DNA of 64,000 bases, from NCBI RefSeq assembly GCF_000165835.1, contig NC_014640.1, positions 2,356,001-2,420,000 on the forward strand, read 5' to 3'. Under the pieces are notes generated by a model. That model made no database searches. It was not told the origin of the DNA and saw only the letters and a program-made list of their open reading frames with translations. Source of the DNA: Achromobacter xylosoxidans A8 (GTDB lineage: Bacteria; Pseudomonadota; Gammaproteobacteria; Burkholderiales; Burkholderiaceae_B). Below, piece by piece: positions 47,648 through 55,344 of the stretch. Position numbers and translations under genes: made by a program. Numbering within the stretch: the stretch's first letter is position 1; every line of letters begins with the position of its first letter.

Positions 47648-47914
47648 CTACTGCGCCTCGCCGTCCGGCTCCGGCGTCTGCGTGAAGGCGCGCACCAGGC
47701 GCGCGATGCCGTCCAGCTCGTCTTGCGCTCCCACCACCCATTCCGCTTTCTCGAACGGGCTGTCCGAGGGTGTGCTGTCCATGCCCGCCTTCAGGTCATT
47801 GAGCAGTTCCAGCGCCATGTCGGTGGCCTGGGGGCTGCTGCGGGTCGAGAGGGCGATGGCGATCGCCAGCGCCTGGCGCATGGCGAGCAGGCGGCCGTCC
47901 AGTTCAGTGTCCAT
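47648..47914 (-). CDS. Small conserved-looking protein of unknown function (88 aa)
   Basis: A helical, soluble 88-residue protein (MDTELDGRLLAMRQALAIAIALSTRSS...MALELLNDLKAG...EKAEWVVGAQDELDGIARLVRAF). No signal peptide, membrane helix or known motif. Codon pattern and reading frame look genuine. ATG 47914 follows GGAAACCACC; ATG 47935 would add seven residues. It is convergent with the glycosyltransferase gene (6 nt apart) and divergent from hemN. Confidence 0.65.
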   Translation of the reverse strand: MDTELDGRLLAMRQALAIAIALSTRSSPQATDMALELLNDLKAGMDSTPSDSPFEKAEWVVGAQDELDGIARLVRAFTQTPEPDGEAQ

Positions 47915-48033
47915 GGTGGTTTCCGTGTTGTGCATCTTTAACAAGGCCGCATTTTACGGGGGCGAGGCCGCGTGCGCGTTCCACGGGTTGATGCGGGACG
48001 TGGGGATTGGTCCGGCGGGAAGATCGCCGGGGT

Positions 48034-48047
48034 TTGCGCAAGATCAA
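48034..48047. promoter_or_regulatory. Fnr-like site before hemN
   Basis: TTGCG-CAAG-ATCAA: right half matches the Fnr/Anr half-site ATCAA exactly, left half TTGCG matches TTGAT at three of five. It lies 36 bp before the hemN start. Consistent with low-oxygen induction of an oxygen-independent enzyme. Confidence 0.4.
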
Positions 48048-48082
48048 GCCGCAGAGGCCGGCACAGGCGAATAATTCCAGGT

Positions 48083-49513
48083 ATGCAAGCCGCCCTACGC
48101 CCATTACAAACTGAATCCCGCGAGCCCTCCGCCGCCAGCCCCTTGTTCCCGCCCCAATTGCTGGCGCGGCTGGACAAAAACGGCCCTCGCTACACCTCAT
48201 ATCCCACGGCGGACCGGTATCACGGCGGCTTCGGCGAGCAGGATTACCGGCAGGCGTTGCAGCAACGCCGCGCAGCGGCGCCTGCAGAACCTCTGTCGCT
48301 CTACGTGCACATCCCGTTCTGCGAGTCGGTCTGTTATTACTGCGCCTGTAACAAGGTGGTGACCCGCCATCACGGCCGCGCCGCCCGTTATCTGGACGCC
48401 CTGGCTGCCGAGATCGAGCTGCATGTGCGCGAGCTGGGCGAAGGCGTGCCTGTGTCGCAATTGCATTTCGGAGGCGGCACGCCGACCTTCCTGTCGGACG
48501 AGGAACTGTCGGGCCTGATGGCGAATCTGCGCCGCGCGTTCCGCTTCGAAACCGATGCGGAAATCTCGATCGAGGTGGACCCCCGCACCGCCACGCCCGA
48601 GCGCCTGGCCCACATGCGCGAACTGGGCTTCAACCGCCTGAGCTTCGGCGTGCAGGATTTCGATCCGCGGGTGCAGGCGGCGGTGCATCGCGTGCAATCA
48701 TTCGAGGACGTGCGGGCGTTGATGCAGAGCGCGCGGGCATTGGGCTATGTCTCGGTCAACATGGACCTCATCTACGGCCTGCCGCTGCAGACCACGGAAT
48801 CCTTTGCCCGCACCATCGCCCAGGTCATCGCGTTGCGGCCGGACCGCATCGCGCTCTATGCCTATGCGCATCTGCCGACCCGTTTCAAGCCGCAACGCCG
48901 CATCAACGAGGCGGACCTGCCCGACCGGGAAACGCGGGTGGGACTGCTCAGCGCCGCGATCGACGGTTTCCTGAAGCAGGGCTACGCCTACATTGGCATG
49001 GACCATTTCGCGCTGGAAGGCGATGCACTGGCGGTCGCCAAGCAGAAGGGGGAGTTGCACCGCAATTTCCAAGGCTACAGCACGCAGCCGGACCGCGATC
49101 TGGTTGCCCTGGGCGTGTCGGCGATCGGCCGCATCGGCAACACCTACAGCCAGAACGCCAAGGTTCTGGACGAGTACTACGCGGCGATCGAAGCAGGGCG
49201 CTTCGCCATCGAAAGAGGGCTGACGCTGAGCGCGGACGACCTGGTGCGGCGCGAGATCATCATGGACATCATGTGCCAGGGCCGTGTGGACTTTGGCCAG
49301 ATCGAGGCGCGCCACGGTTTGAGGTTCGCCGACAGTTTTGGCCAGGAACTGCAGCAGATGGCGAATCTGGCCGAGCTGGGCCTGGTCAACCTGCGCGCGG
49401 GCGAGCTGCAGGTAACCGGCCTGGGCTGGTACTTCGTGCGGGCCGTCGCCATGGCGTTCGACGGCTACCTGCAGGCGCCAGGCACCGTGGCCAGTTACTC
49501 CCGGATCATTTGA
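48083..49513 (+). CDS. hemN: Oxygen-independent coproporphyrinogen III dehydrogenase (476 aa)
   Basis: Radical-SAM enzyme that makes protoporphyrinogen IX from coproporphyrinogen III during anaerobic heme synthesis. The cluster motif CX3CX2C is in PFCESVCYYCACNKV; the family motif FGGGTPTFLS and the sequence NRLSFGVQDFDPRVQAAVHRVQ are also present. Normal length for true HemN. ATG 48083 (MQAALRPLQ) fits; the frame is open upstream to 47972 but that part is Arg/Gly-rich and unlike the family. Convergent with the regulator gene after it. Confidence 0.95.
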   Translation: MQAALRPLQTESREPSAASPLFPPQLLARLDKNGPRYTSYPTADRYHGGFGEQDYRQALQQRRAAAPAEPLSLYVHIPFCESVCYYCACNKVVTRHHGRAARYLDALAAEIELHVRELGEGVPVSQLHFGGGTPTFLSDEELSGLMANLRRAFRFETDAEISIEVDPRTATPERLAHMRELGFNRLSFGVQDFDPRVQAAVHRVQSFEDVRALMQSARALGYVSVNMDLIYGLPLQTTESFARTIAQVIALRPDRIALYAYAHLPTRFKPQRRINEADLPDRETRVGLLSAAIDGFLKQGYAYIGMDHFALEGDALAVAKQKGELHRNFQGYSTQPDRDLVALGVSAIGRIGNTYSQNAKVLDEYYAAIEAGRFAIERGLTLSADDLVRREIIMDIMCQGRVDFGQIEARHGLRFADSFGQELQQMANLAELGLVNLRAGELQVTGLGWYFVRAVAMAFDGYLQAPGTVASYSRII

Positions 49514-49550
49514 GCCGCGGCTTTGGGTGGGGCCTGACGCCGGGCGGTGT

Positions 49551-50291
49551 TCATTCGGCGAACTTCTCGCGCAGGTAGAGCGCCAGCGACAGATCGTCGG
49601 ACAGTTGCAACTTGCGCATGGCCCGGCGCTTGTGGGTGCTGATGGTCTTCTTGCTGCGCATCAGCCGCGCTGAAATCTGCGTGACGGACAGGCCCTGGCT
49701 GATATGGCGCAGTATTTCGACTTCCGAAGTCGTCAAGGCCGCGTGGGGGTGCGTCGGCTGTTGCGGGCGGATCTTGCCGTCCTGCACCGTGAGGAATTCC
49801 TCCCTGCCCGCCAGCACGCCACGGATCATTTCCGGCAGCAGCACCATGCCGCATTCCTTGGCGAAGTAGCCGTTCGCGCCCGCTCGGTACGCGGCGTACT
49901 GGGTTTCCTGGCGGCTGCCCGCCGAGAAGGTAATGAGCGCCATTGCGGGGTGATAGCGGCGCAGGCGGCGCAGGTAATTCACGCCGTCCCAGGGTTCCAG
50001 CGGCAGGTAGAAATCGACGAGGGCGACTTCGCAGGGGGAGTGGGACAGCTTTTCCAGCAAGGAGCGCGCCGAGGTTTCGCGGTGGACCACCCGGAAGCCC
50101 GGGCGGCTCTCCAGGTAGGCGCCCACGCCCACGGCCACCACGGGGTGGTCGTCCAGGATGGCCACCTTGATGAGGGGCGGCGGCCGGGACAGGAGCAGGT
50201 GCCGGCGTGTACCCGGGCGGTCGCCGGTTTCGGCGGGCTCGGGGCTGAGGTGTGGGGGCGCTTTGAGAGTGAGCGCTGAGACAGTTTTCAT
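49551..50291 (-). CDS. NarL/FixJ-type response regulator (246 aa)
   Basis: Two-component response regulator. After a 40-residue Pro/Arg-rich N-terminus the receiver begins at IKVAILDDHPVVAVGVGAYLE (acidic pair DD), with acceptor aspartate in EVALVDFYLP and the Lys in GYFAKECG. The C-terminal LuxR-type helix-turn-helix is LTTSEVEILRHISQGLSVTQISARLMRSKKTISTHKRRAMRKLQL. Similar to the BvgA/EvgA/RcsB group in layout. No sensor kinase lies beside it. ATG 50291 (MKTVSALTLK) has GGAG 5 nt upstream. Confidence 0.9.
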   Translation of the reverse strand: MKTVSALTLKAPPHLSPEPAETGDRPGTRRHLLLSRPPPLIKVAILDDHPVVAVGVGAYLESRPGFRVVHRETSARSLLEKLSHSPCEVALVDFYLPLEPWDGVNYLRRLRRYHPAMALITFSAGSRQETQYAAYRAGANGYFAKECGMVLLPEMIRGVLAGREEFLTVQDGKIRPQQPTHPHAALTTSEVEILRHISQGLSVTQISARLMRSKKTISTHKRRAMRKLQLSDDLSLALYLREKFAE

Positions 50292-50694
50292 CGATGCTCC
50301 ACATGCAGGATGGGGGAACGCCGGCGGTCGATTGCGCAGGTCGCGGATAGTCCTGAATTTGCGAAGGCAGATTACGTTTTCGCATGCCCTGCGGGACATG
50401 AATCTCGCCAAAATCAGACTGTTGCACCATCTACCTGTCATATATGCGAGAAGCACGCCCGGAACATTCTGGATTTAGGCCGTGACGACGGGTGAGGTTT
50501 TGGGTTATGGCGCAGTGGCGCGCAGCGCAGGTGCAACCGGCTGGAGCGGTCGGACGCGCTGTGGCGCTTTTGCCACGGAAAGAGCGCAAGTAGTGATACA
50601 ATCGTGGACGATAAGCACAGCTTCTGTTGCGCAGTGCATTGTTTGCTGGTTTTGATCCATGCCGCTGCGGCGCGCACCAATAGGTCCAGACACC
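50292..50694. other. Intergenic region upstream of the thrS leader
   Basis: 403 bp with no gene. A -10-like TACAAT lies at 50597-50602 on the plus strand but without a -35 box at good spacing (TTGCCA is 21 bp away). The thrS transcript probably starts near 50610. Confidence 0.4.
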
Positions 50695-50751
50695 ATGTTT
50701 TTCCCGCTGGCACGAACTACGACCCGGAACTTTCGCCCTATGTCGCGTTAA
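50695..50751 (+). CDS. Putative thrS leader peptide (18 aa, three consecutive Thr codons)
   Basis: ATG 50695 to TAA 50749-50751 encodes MFFPLARTTTRNFRPMSR. Threonine codons ACT, ACG and ACC occupy 50716-50724. An AGG lies 10 nt before the ATG, a weak site. Downstream is a terminator hairpin and then thrS. The last codons overlap a segment (50742-50749) that can pair with the left arm of that terminator, the layout of a ribosome-mediated attenuator responding to charged tRNA-Thr. Peptide and function are inferred from sequence only. Confidence 0.5.
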   Translation: MFFPLARTTTRNFRPMSR

Positions 50752-50839
50752 GTTTTCGTGCGTCGGGTTTCACCGTGTCAGGTCAGCGGTAGGACTCAGC
50801 AAGACAATCCAGGAAACGCGGCTCTCAGGCCGCGTTTTT
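50742..50839 (+). promoter_or_regulatory. Candidate transcription attenuator of thrS
   Basis: Antiterminator: GTCGCGTT (50742-50749) pairs with AACGCGGC (50815-50822), 8 bp with one G-U. Terminator: AAACGCGGC (50814-50822) pairs with GCCGCGTTT (50829-50837). The two are mutually exclusive. A ribosome stalled on the Thr codons would leave 50742-50749 free and favour read-through; one at the stop codon would cover it and favour termination. Confidence 0.5.
50814..50839 (+). terminator. Intrinsic terminator just upstream of thrS
   Basis: 9-bp perfect stem, 6-nt loop TCTCAG, then a run of five T, ending 56 nt before the thrS start. No full-size gene precedes it, so it must act on the thrS leader transcript. 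Confidence 0.8.
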
Positions 50840-50894
50840 CGTTTCCGTATTTTGTTTTTTTTAGTTCCCAGAACCCCCCCAGGAAGCACTCCCG

Positions 50895-52847
50895 ATGGTA
50901 CAGATCACATTGCCCGATGGTTCGCAGCGCCAATATCCGGGGCCGGTAACGGTTGCCGAAGTGGCGCAATCGATCGGTACGGGCCTGGCGAAGGCCGCCT
51001 TGGGCGGCCGCGTGACGTTCGAGGGCTCGGATTCCAAGCTGGTCGATACCAGCTTCCGCATCGAGGGCGACGCCCGTCTGGCCATCGTGACGGCCAAGGA
51101 CGCCGACGGCCTGGACCTGATCCGCCACTCCACGGCGCACTTGCTGGCTTATGCCGTCAAGGAGCTGTTTCCGGACGCTCAAGTCACAATCGGTCCGGTG
51201 ATCGACAACGGCTTCTACTACGACTTCTCGTACAAGCGCCCGTTCACGCCGGAAGACCTGGCCGCCATCGAGAAGAAGATGGCTGAACTTGCCAAGAAGG
51301 ACGAAGTCGTCACGCGCGAGGAATGGTCGCGCGACGACGCGGTCGAATTCTTCAAGGGCATCGGCGAAAAGTACAAGGCCGAGATCATTGCCTCGATTCC
51401 GTCGAACGAACCGCTCAGCCTGTACCGCGAAGGCGACTTCATCGACCTGTGCCGCGGCCCTCACGTGCCGTCCACGGGCAAGCTGAAGGTCTTCAAGCTC
51501 ATGAAGGTGGCCGGCGCCTACTGGCGCGGCGACAGCAAGAACGAGATGCTCCAGCGCATCTACGGCACTGCCTGGGCGACCAAGGAAGAGCAGGAAGCCT
51601 ATCTGCACATGCTGGAAGAGGCCGAGCGCCGCGACCATCGCAAGATCGGCCGCGAACTGGAACTGTTCCATTTCCAGGACGAGGCTCCCGGGCTGATCTT
51701 CTGGCACCCCAAGGGTTGGGCGCTGTGGCAGCAGGTGGAGCAGTACATGCGCTCCGTCTACCGCGACAACGGCTACCAGGAAGTGAAGGCGCCGCAGATC
51801 CTGGACATTTCGCTCTGGAAGAAGACGGGCCACTGGGACAACTACCGTGAAAACATGTTCACCACGGAGTCCGAAAACCGCGTCTACGGCCTGAAGCCGA
51901 TGAACTGCCCGGGCCACGTGCAGATATTCAATGCCGGCCTGCATTCCTATCGCGAACTGCCCCTGCGCTACGGCGAATTCGGCCAGTGCCACCGCAACGA
52001 ACCCTCGGGTTCGCTGCATGGCATGATGCGCGTGCGCGGCTTTACGCAGGACGACGGCCACATCTTCTGTACCGAAGAACAGCTGCAGGACGAGTGCGCC
52101 GACTTCACGGCGCTGCTGCAAAAGGTTTACCGCGATTTCGGCTTCACCGAGGTGTTGTACAAGGTCGCCACGCGTCCTGAAAAGCGCATCGGCTCGGACG
52201 AAGTCTGGGATACGGCCGAAGCGGCCCTGATGGAGAGCCTGCGCCGCACCGGCTGCGAGTTCGAAGTGTCGCCGGGCGAGGGGGCCTTTTACGGTCCCAA
52301 GGTGGAATACACCCTGAAGGACGCCATCGGTCGCCACTGGCAGTGCGGCACGATCCAGGTCGACTTTTCCATGCCCGTGCGCCTGGGCGCCGAGTACGTG
52401 GACCAGAACGACCAGCGCCGCCCGCCGGTCATGCTGCACCGTGCAATCCTCGGTTCGCTGGAGCGTTTTATCGGCATGCTGATCGAAAACCACGCCGGCG
52501 CGATGCCTCCCTGGCTGGCTCCGGTGCAGGCTGTCGTATGCTGCATTTCCGAACCTTCAGCCGATTATGCGGCTGAAATCACGCAAAGCCTGAAAAAACA
52601 AGGCTTTAGAGTAGAGTCCGATTTGCGCGGTGAAAAAATCACTCGTAAAATTCGGGAGCACAGCCTGCAAAAGGTGCCGTACATCCTCGTCGTCGGCGAC
52701 AAGGAAAAGCAAAACGGCACCGTAGCCGTACGCGGACTGGGCGGACTGGACCTCGGGGCCATCGCATACGACGAATTCGTCGCGCGCTTGTCCGAGGACG
52801 TGTCCACCCGTCGCGACGTCAACCAACCTGGTAGCAGCGCTGCTTAA
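50895..52847 (+). CDS. thrS: Threonyl-tRNA synthetase (650 aa)
   Basis: Charges tRNA-Thr. N-terminal TGS domain (1-62), editing domain with [34 protein letters not shown], catalytic core with the zinc cysteine C338 in [13 protein letters not shown], the motif-2 region [35 protein letters not shown], and the C-terminal anticodon-binding domain ([15 protein letters not shown] onward). Normal length. GGAAG precedes the ATG. infC follows after 20 nt. A terminator hairpin and Thr-rich leader precede it. Confidence 0.97.
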   Translation: MVQITLPDGSQRQYPGPVTVAEVAQSIGTGLAKAALGGRVTFEGSDSKLVDTSFRIEGDARLAIVTAKDADGLDLIRHSTAHLLAYAVKELFPDAQVTIGPVIDNGFYYDFSYKRPFTPEDLAAIEKKMAELAKKDEVVTREEWSRDDAVEFFKGIGEKYKAEIIASIPSNEPLSLYREGDFIDLCRGPHVPSTGKLKVFKLMKVAGAYWRGDSKNEMLQRIYGTAWATKEEQEAYLHMLEEAERRDHRKIGRELELFHFQDEAPGLIFWHPKGWALWQQVEQYMRSVYRDNGYQEVKAPQILDISLWKKTGHWDNYRENMFTTESENRVYGLKPMNCPGHVQIFNAGLHSYRELPLRYGEFGQCHRNEPSGSLHGMMRVRGFTQDDGHIFCTEEQLQDECADFTALLQKVYRDFGFTEVLYKVATRPEKRIGSDEVWDTAEAALMESLRRTGCEFEVSPGEGAFYGPKVEYTLKDAIGRHWQCGTIQVDFSMPVRLGAEYVDQNDQRRPPVMLHRAILGSLERFIGMLIENHAGAMPPWLAPVQAVVCCISEPSADYAAEITQSLKKQGFRVESDLRGEKITRKIREHSLQKVPYILVVGDKEKQNGTVAVRGLGGLDLGAIAYDEFVARLSEDVSTRRDVNQPGSSAA

Positions 52848-52867
52848 CATTTCTAGGAGCTTTCAAC

Positions 52868-53419
52868 ATCGCCACTGAAAAAGCCAATCGCATCAACGGT
52901 GAAATCCGCGTCCCCGAGGTGCGCCTGATAGGTCTGGACGGAGAACAGCTGGGCATCGTCAAGATCGCCGACGCGTTCCGTCTTTCCGAGCAAAGCGACG
53001 TGGATCTGGTGGAAATCGCGCCGAACGCCGAGCCGCCGGTCTGCCGTTTGATGGACTACGGCAAATTCAAGTACCAAGAGCAGAAGCGCCAAGCCGAAGC
53101 TCGTTCCAAGCAGAAGGTCATCCAGGTCAAGGAAGTCAAATTCCGTCCGGCCACCGACGAGGGCGACTACCAGGTCAAGCTGCGCAATCTGCGCCGCTTC
53201 CTCGAAGAAGGCGACAAGGCCAAGGTGACGCTGCGTTTCCGTGGCCGCGAAATGGCCCACCAGGAACTCGGTATGCGGGTGCTTGAACGTGTGCGCGACG
53301 ATCTGCTGGAACTTGCCCAGGTCGAAGCCATGCCGAAGCTCGAAGGCCGTCAGATGGTCATGGTGCTGGCGCCGAAGAAAAAGGCCGTGCCTGCGGGCAA
53401 GCCTGAATCGGCTGCCTGA
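52868..53419 (+). CDS. infC: Translation initiation factor IF-3, AUC start (183 aa)
   Basis: Binds the 30S subunit and checks start codon and initiator tRNA. Sequence [31 protein letters not shown] followed by [17 protein letters not shown] is typical. No ATG, GTG or TTG exists at the expected N-terminus; the first in-frame GTG (52919) would cut off 17 conserved residues. ATC at 52868 has AGGAG 8 nt upstream and gives normal length. A rare start codon is the known basis for IF-3 self-repression in this gene family, so the same control is expected here. Confidence 0.93.
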   Translation: MATEKANRINGEIRVPEVRLIGLDGEQLGIVKIADAFRLSEQSDVDLVEIAPNAEPPVCRLMDYGKFKYQEQKRQAEARSKQKVIQVKEVKFRPATDEGDYQVKLRNLRRFLEEGDKAKVTLRFRGREMAHQELGMRVLERVRDDLLELAQVEAMPKLEGRQMVMVLAPKKKAVPAGKPESAA

Positions 53420-53528
53420 GCTCCTGCCGTAGCCTCTCCAGGGAGGCTACGCCGCTTTTGCAGCCCGCCGTCTGCTGTTGCGCCGGCGGGTTCGCTAATT
53501 GGGCGGCTCTGCGCTACGATGTCATAAA

Positions 53529-53554
53529 GCCGCCTTCCCGCGAGGGAAGGCGGC
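53529..53554. repeat. Perfect 11-bp hairpin before gshB
   Basis: GCCGCCTTCCC / GGGAAGGCGGC with GCGA tetraloop, ending 19 nt before the gshB start. There is no T-run, so it is more likely an mRNA structure near the ribosome site than a terminator. Confidence 0.6.
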
Positions 53555-53573
53555 GTCCGTTCAGGGTGTCGCG

Positions 53574-54545
53574 ATGCATGTATTGTTCGTTTTGGATCCC
53601 TTGCCGCTGCTTAAGGCGTACAAGGACAGCTCTGTCGCCATGATGCGTGCCTTGGTGGCGCGCGGCCATACGCTCAGCGTGGCCATGCAGGGCGATCTTT
53701 ATATCGAGGCGGGCACGGTCAAGACCGCGGCTACCCCCATCGAACTGGTTGCGGATGCCGATCTGCATGGCCATGACTGGTGGCGCGAATCTTCCGCCCA
53801 GGATCTGCCGCTGGCGGAATTCGGCGCTGTGGTCATGCGCAAGGACCCGCCGTTCGACATGGAATACGTGTATTCCACGCATCTGCTGGAATACGCCGAG
53901 GCGCAGGGTGCCCGTGTGTTCAACACCGGCGCCGCGATCCGCAACCATCCCGAAAAGCTGGCCATCACCGAAATCAGCGAGTTCACCGCGCCCACGCTGG
54001 TGACCCGCAGCATGGCCCGCCTGAAGGCGTTCCACGACGAGCATCACGATGTCATCGTCAAGCCGCTGGACGGCATGGGCGGCACCGGCGTGTTCCGGCT
54101 GCAGCCCAAGGATCCCAACCTCAACGCCATCCTCGAAACGCTGACGGACAATGGCGCGCGCACCATCATGGCGCAGCGCTACATTCCCGACATCGTCAAG
54201 GGCGACAAGCGCATCCTGCTGATCGGCGGCGTGCCGGTGCCGTATTGCCTGGCCCGTATTCCGCTGGCCGGCGAAACTCGCGGCAATCTGGCGGCCGGCG
54301 GCCGCGGCGTGGCGCAGGAACTCTCCCCGCGCGACCGCGAGATCGCCGAGGCCGTGGCTCCCAAGCTCGCCGCCCGCGGCCTGCTGCTTGTCGGCCTGGA
54401 CGTCATTGGCGATTACGTCACTGAGGTCAACGTCACCAGCCCCACCTGTTTCGTGGAAATCGCGGAGCAAACCGGTTTCGATGTCGCGGGCATGTTCGTC
54501 CAGGCGCTGGAAAAGGCCGTGGCGACCTCTGCCGCGGCAGCTTGA
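53574..54545 (+). CDS. gshB: Glutathione synthetase (323 aa)
   Basis: ATP-grasp ligase that joins glycine to gamma-glutamylcysteine. N-terminal HVLFVLDPLPLLKAYKDSSVAMMRAL, the central VIVKPLDGMGGTGVFRL ATP-grasp loop, and C-terminal GLDVIGDYVTEVNVTSPTCFVEI with metal ligands. Normal length. ATG 53574 is the family start. The EIIA gene follows after 18 nt, an arrangement common in betaproteobacteria. Confidence 0.96.
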   Translation: MHVLFVLDPLPLLKAYKDSSVAMMRALVARGHTLSVAMQGDLYIEAGTVKTAATPIELVADADLHGHDWWRESSAQDLPLAEFGAVVMRKDPPFDMEYVYSTHLLEYAEAQGARVFNTGAAIRNHPEKLAITEISEFTAPTLVTRSMARLKAFHDEHHDVIVKPLDGMGGTGVFRLQPKDPNLNAILETLTDNGARTIMAQRYIPDIVKGDKRILLIGGVPVPYCLARIPLAGETRGNLAAGGRGVAQELSPRDREIAEAVAPKLAARGLLLVGLDVIGDYVTEVNVTSPTCFVEIAEQTGFDVAGMFVQALEKAVATSAAAA

Positions 54546-54563
54546 CCCGCCGGGATTCCCGTC

Positions 54564-54965
54564 ATGACCACAGGTATAGTCATCGTCGTGCACGCGCCCC
54601 TGGGCGCGGCGATACGCGATTGCGCCAGCCACGTCATGGGCAACCTGGACGGCATGTTGGCCATACACGACATCCAGCCTGAAGACCGCCCGGACGACCT
54701 GGCGCCGGAAGTCCTCAAGGACATTCTGGAGCAGGAGCACGGCGCAGGCGTACTGGTGCTGACCGACCTGATCGGCGCCACGCCTGCCAACATTGCCAAG
54801 CGCGCCGTCTCCGATGCCCAGGCCCAGGGCATCCAGTGCTGCGTGCTGGCCGGCTTGAACACGCCGATGCTGCTGCGGGCCCTGACCTATCGCAATCTGC
54901 CCTTGGCCGAAACCCGCGAGAAGGCGCTGGCCGGGGGGCTTCAGGGTGTCTTGCGTGTAGACTGA
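54564..54965 (+). CDS. Mannose-type PTS EIIA protein (133 aa)
   Basis: Single-domain EIIA-Man protein. The phosphorylated histidine is H10 in GIVIVVHAPLGAAI; GVLVLTDLIGATPANIAKRAV and GLNTPMLLRALTYRN follow as in ManX/AgaF. No EIIB, EIIC or EIID gene is in the window, so with HPr and EI it may form a regulatory phosphorelay rather than a sugar importer. Confidence 0.93.
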   Translation: MTTGIVIVVHAPLGAAIRDCASHVMGNLDGMLAIHDIQPEDRPDDLAPEVLKDILEQEHGAGVLVLTDLIGATPANIAKRAVSDAQAQGIQCCVLAGLNTPMLLRALTYRNLPLAETREKALAGGLQGVLRVD

Positions 54966-55074
54966 CGGGCGGAAATTTGCCCTATTATGTCGGCTATCGA
55001 TTCTGGCCGAAGGGCGGTTCGACGTTTTGCTGTGAACAACACTGCGGCGTCATGCCGCAGCCACCATATTTCCT

Positions 55075-55344
55075 ATGCCTAATACAGACATCGTCATCAG
55101 CAATAAACTGGGCTTGCATGCCCGGGCGGCTGCCAAGCTGACGCAGCTGGCCAGCAAGTTTTCCAGCGAGATCTTTATCTCGCGCGGCGCGCAGCGCGTG
55201 AACGCCAAGAGCATCATGGGCGTCATGATGCTGGCGGCCGGGCTGGGCGTGACGGTTAAGCTGGAGGCCTCCGGCAACGACGCCGATCAGGCCCTTTCTG
55301 AAATTCAATCATTGTTCGACAGTAAATTCGGTGAGCAGGAATAG
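55075..55344 (+). CDS. ptsH: Phosphocarrier protein HPr (89 aa)
   Basis: Carries phosphate from EI to EIIA. H15 (NKLGLHARAAAKL) is the phosphorylation site; S46 (AKSIMGVMML) is also present, the residue modified by HPr kinase in bacteria that have it. Normal length. Its 3' end overlaps the EI gene by 14 nt if EI starts at 55331. Confidence 0.96.
   Translation: MPNTDIVISNKLGLHARAAAKLTQLASKFSSEIFISRGAQRVNAKSIMGVMMLAAGLGVTVKLEASGNDADQALSEIQSLFDSKFGEQE

Noticed and set aside
28160..50291. Genomic island integrated at tRNA-Val
   Set aside because: No integrase, no direct repeat of the tRNA end, no phage or conjugation gene, and base composition similar to the rest.
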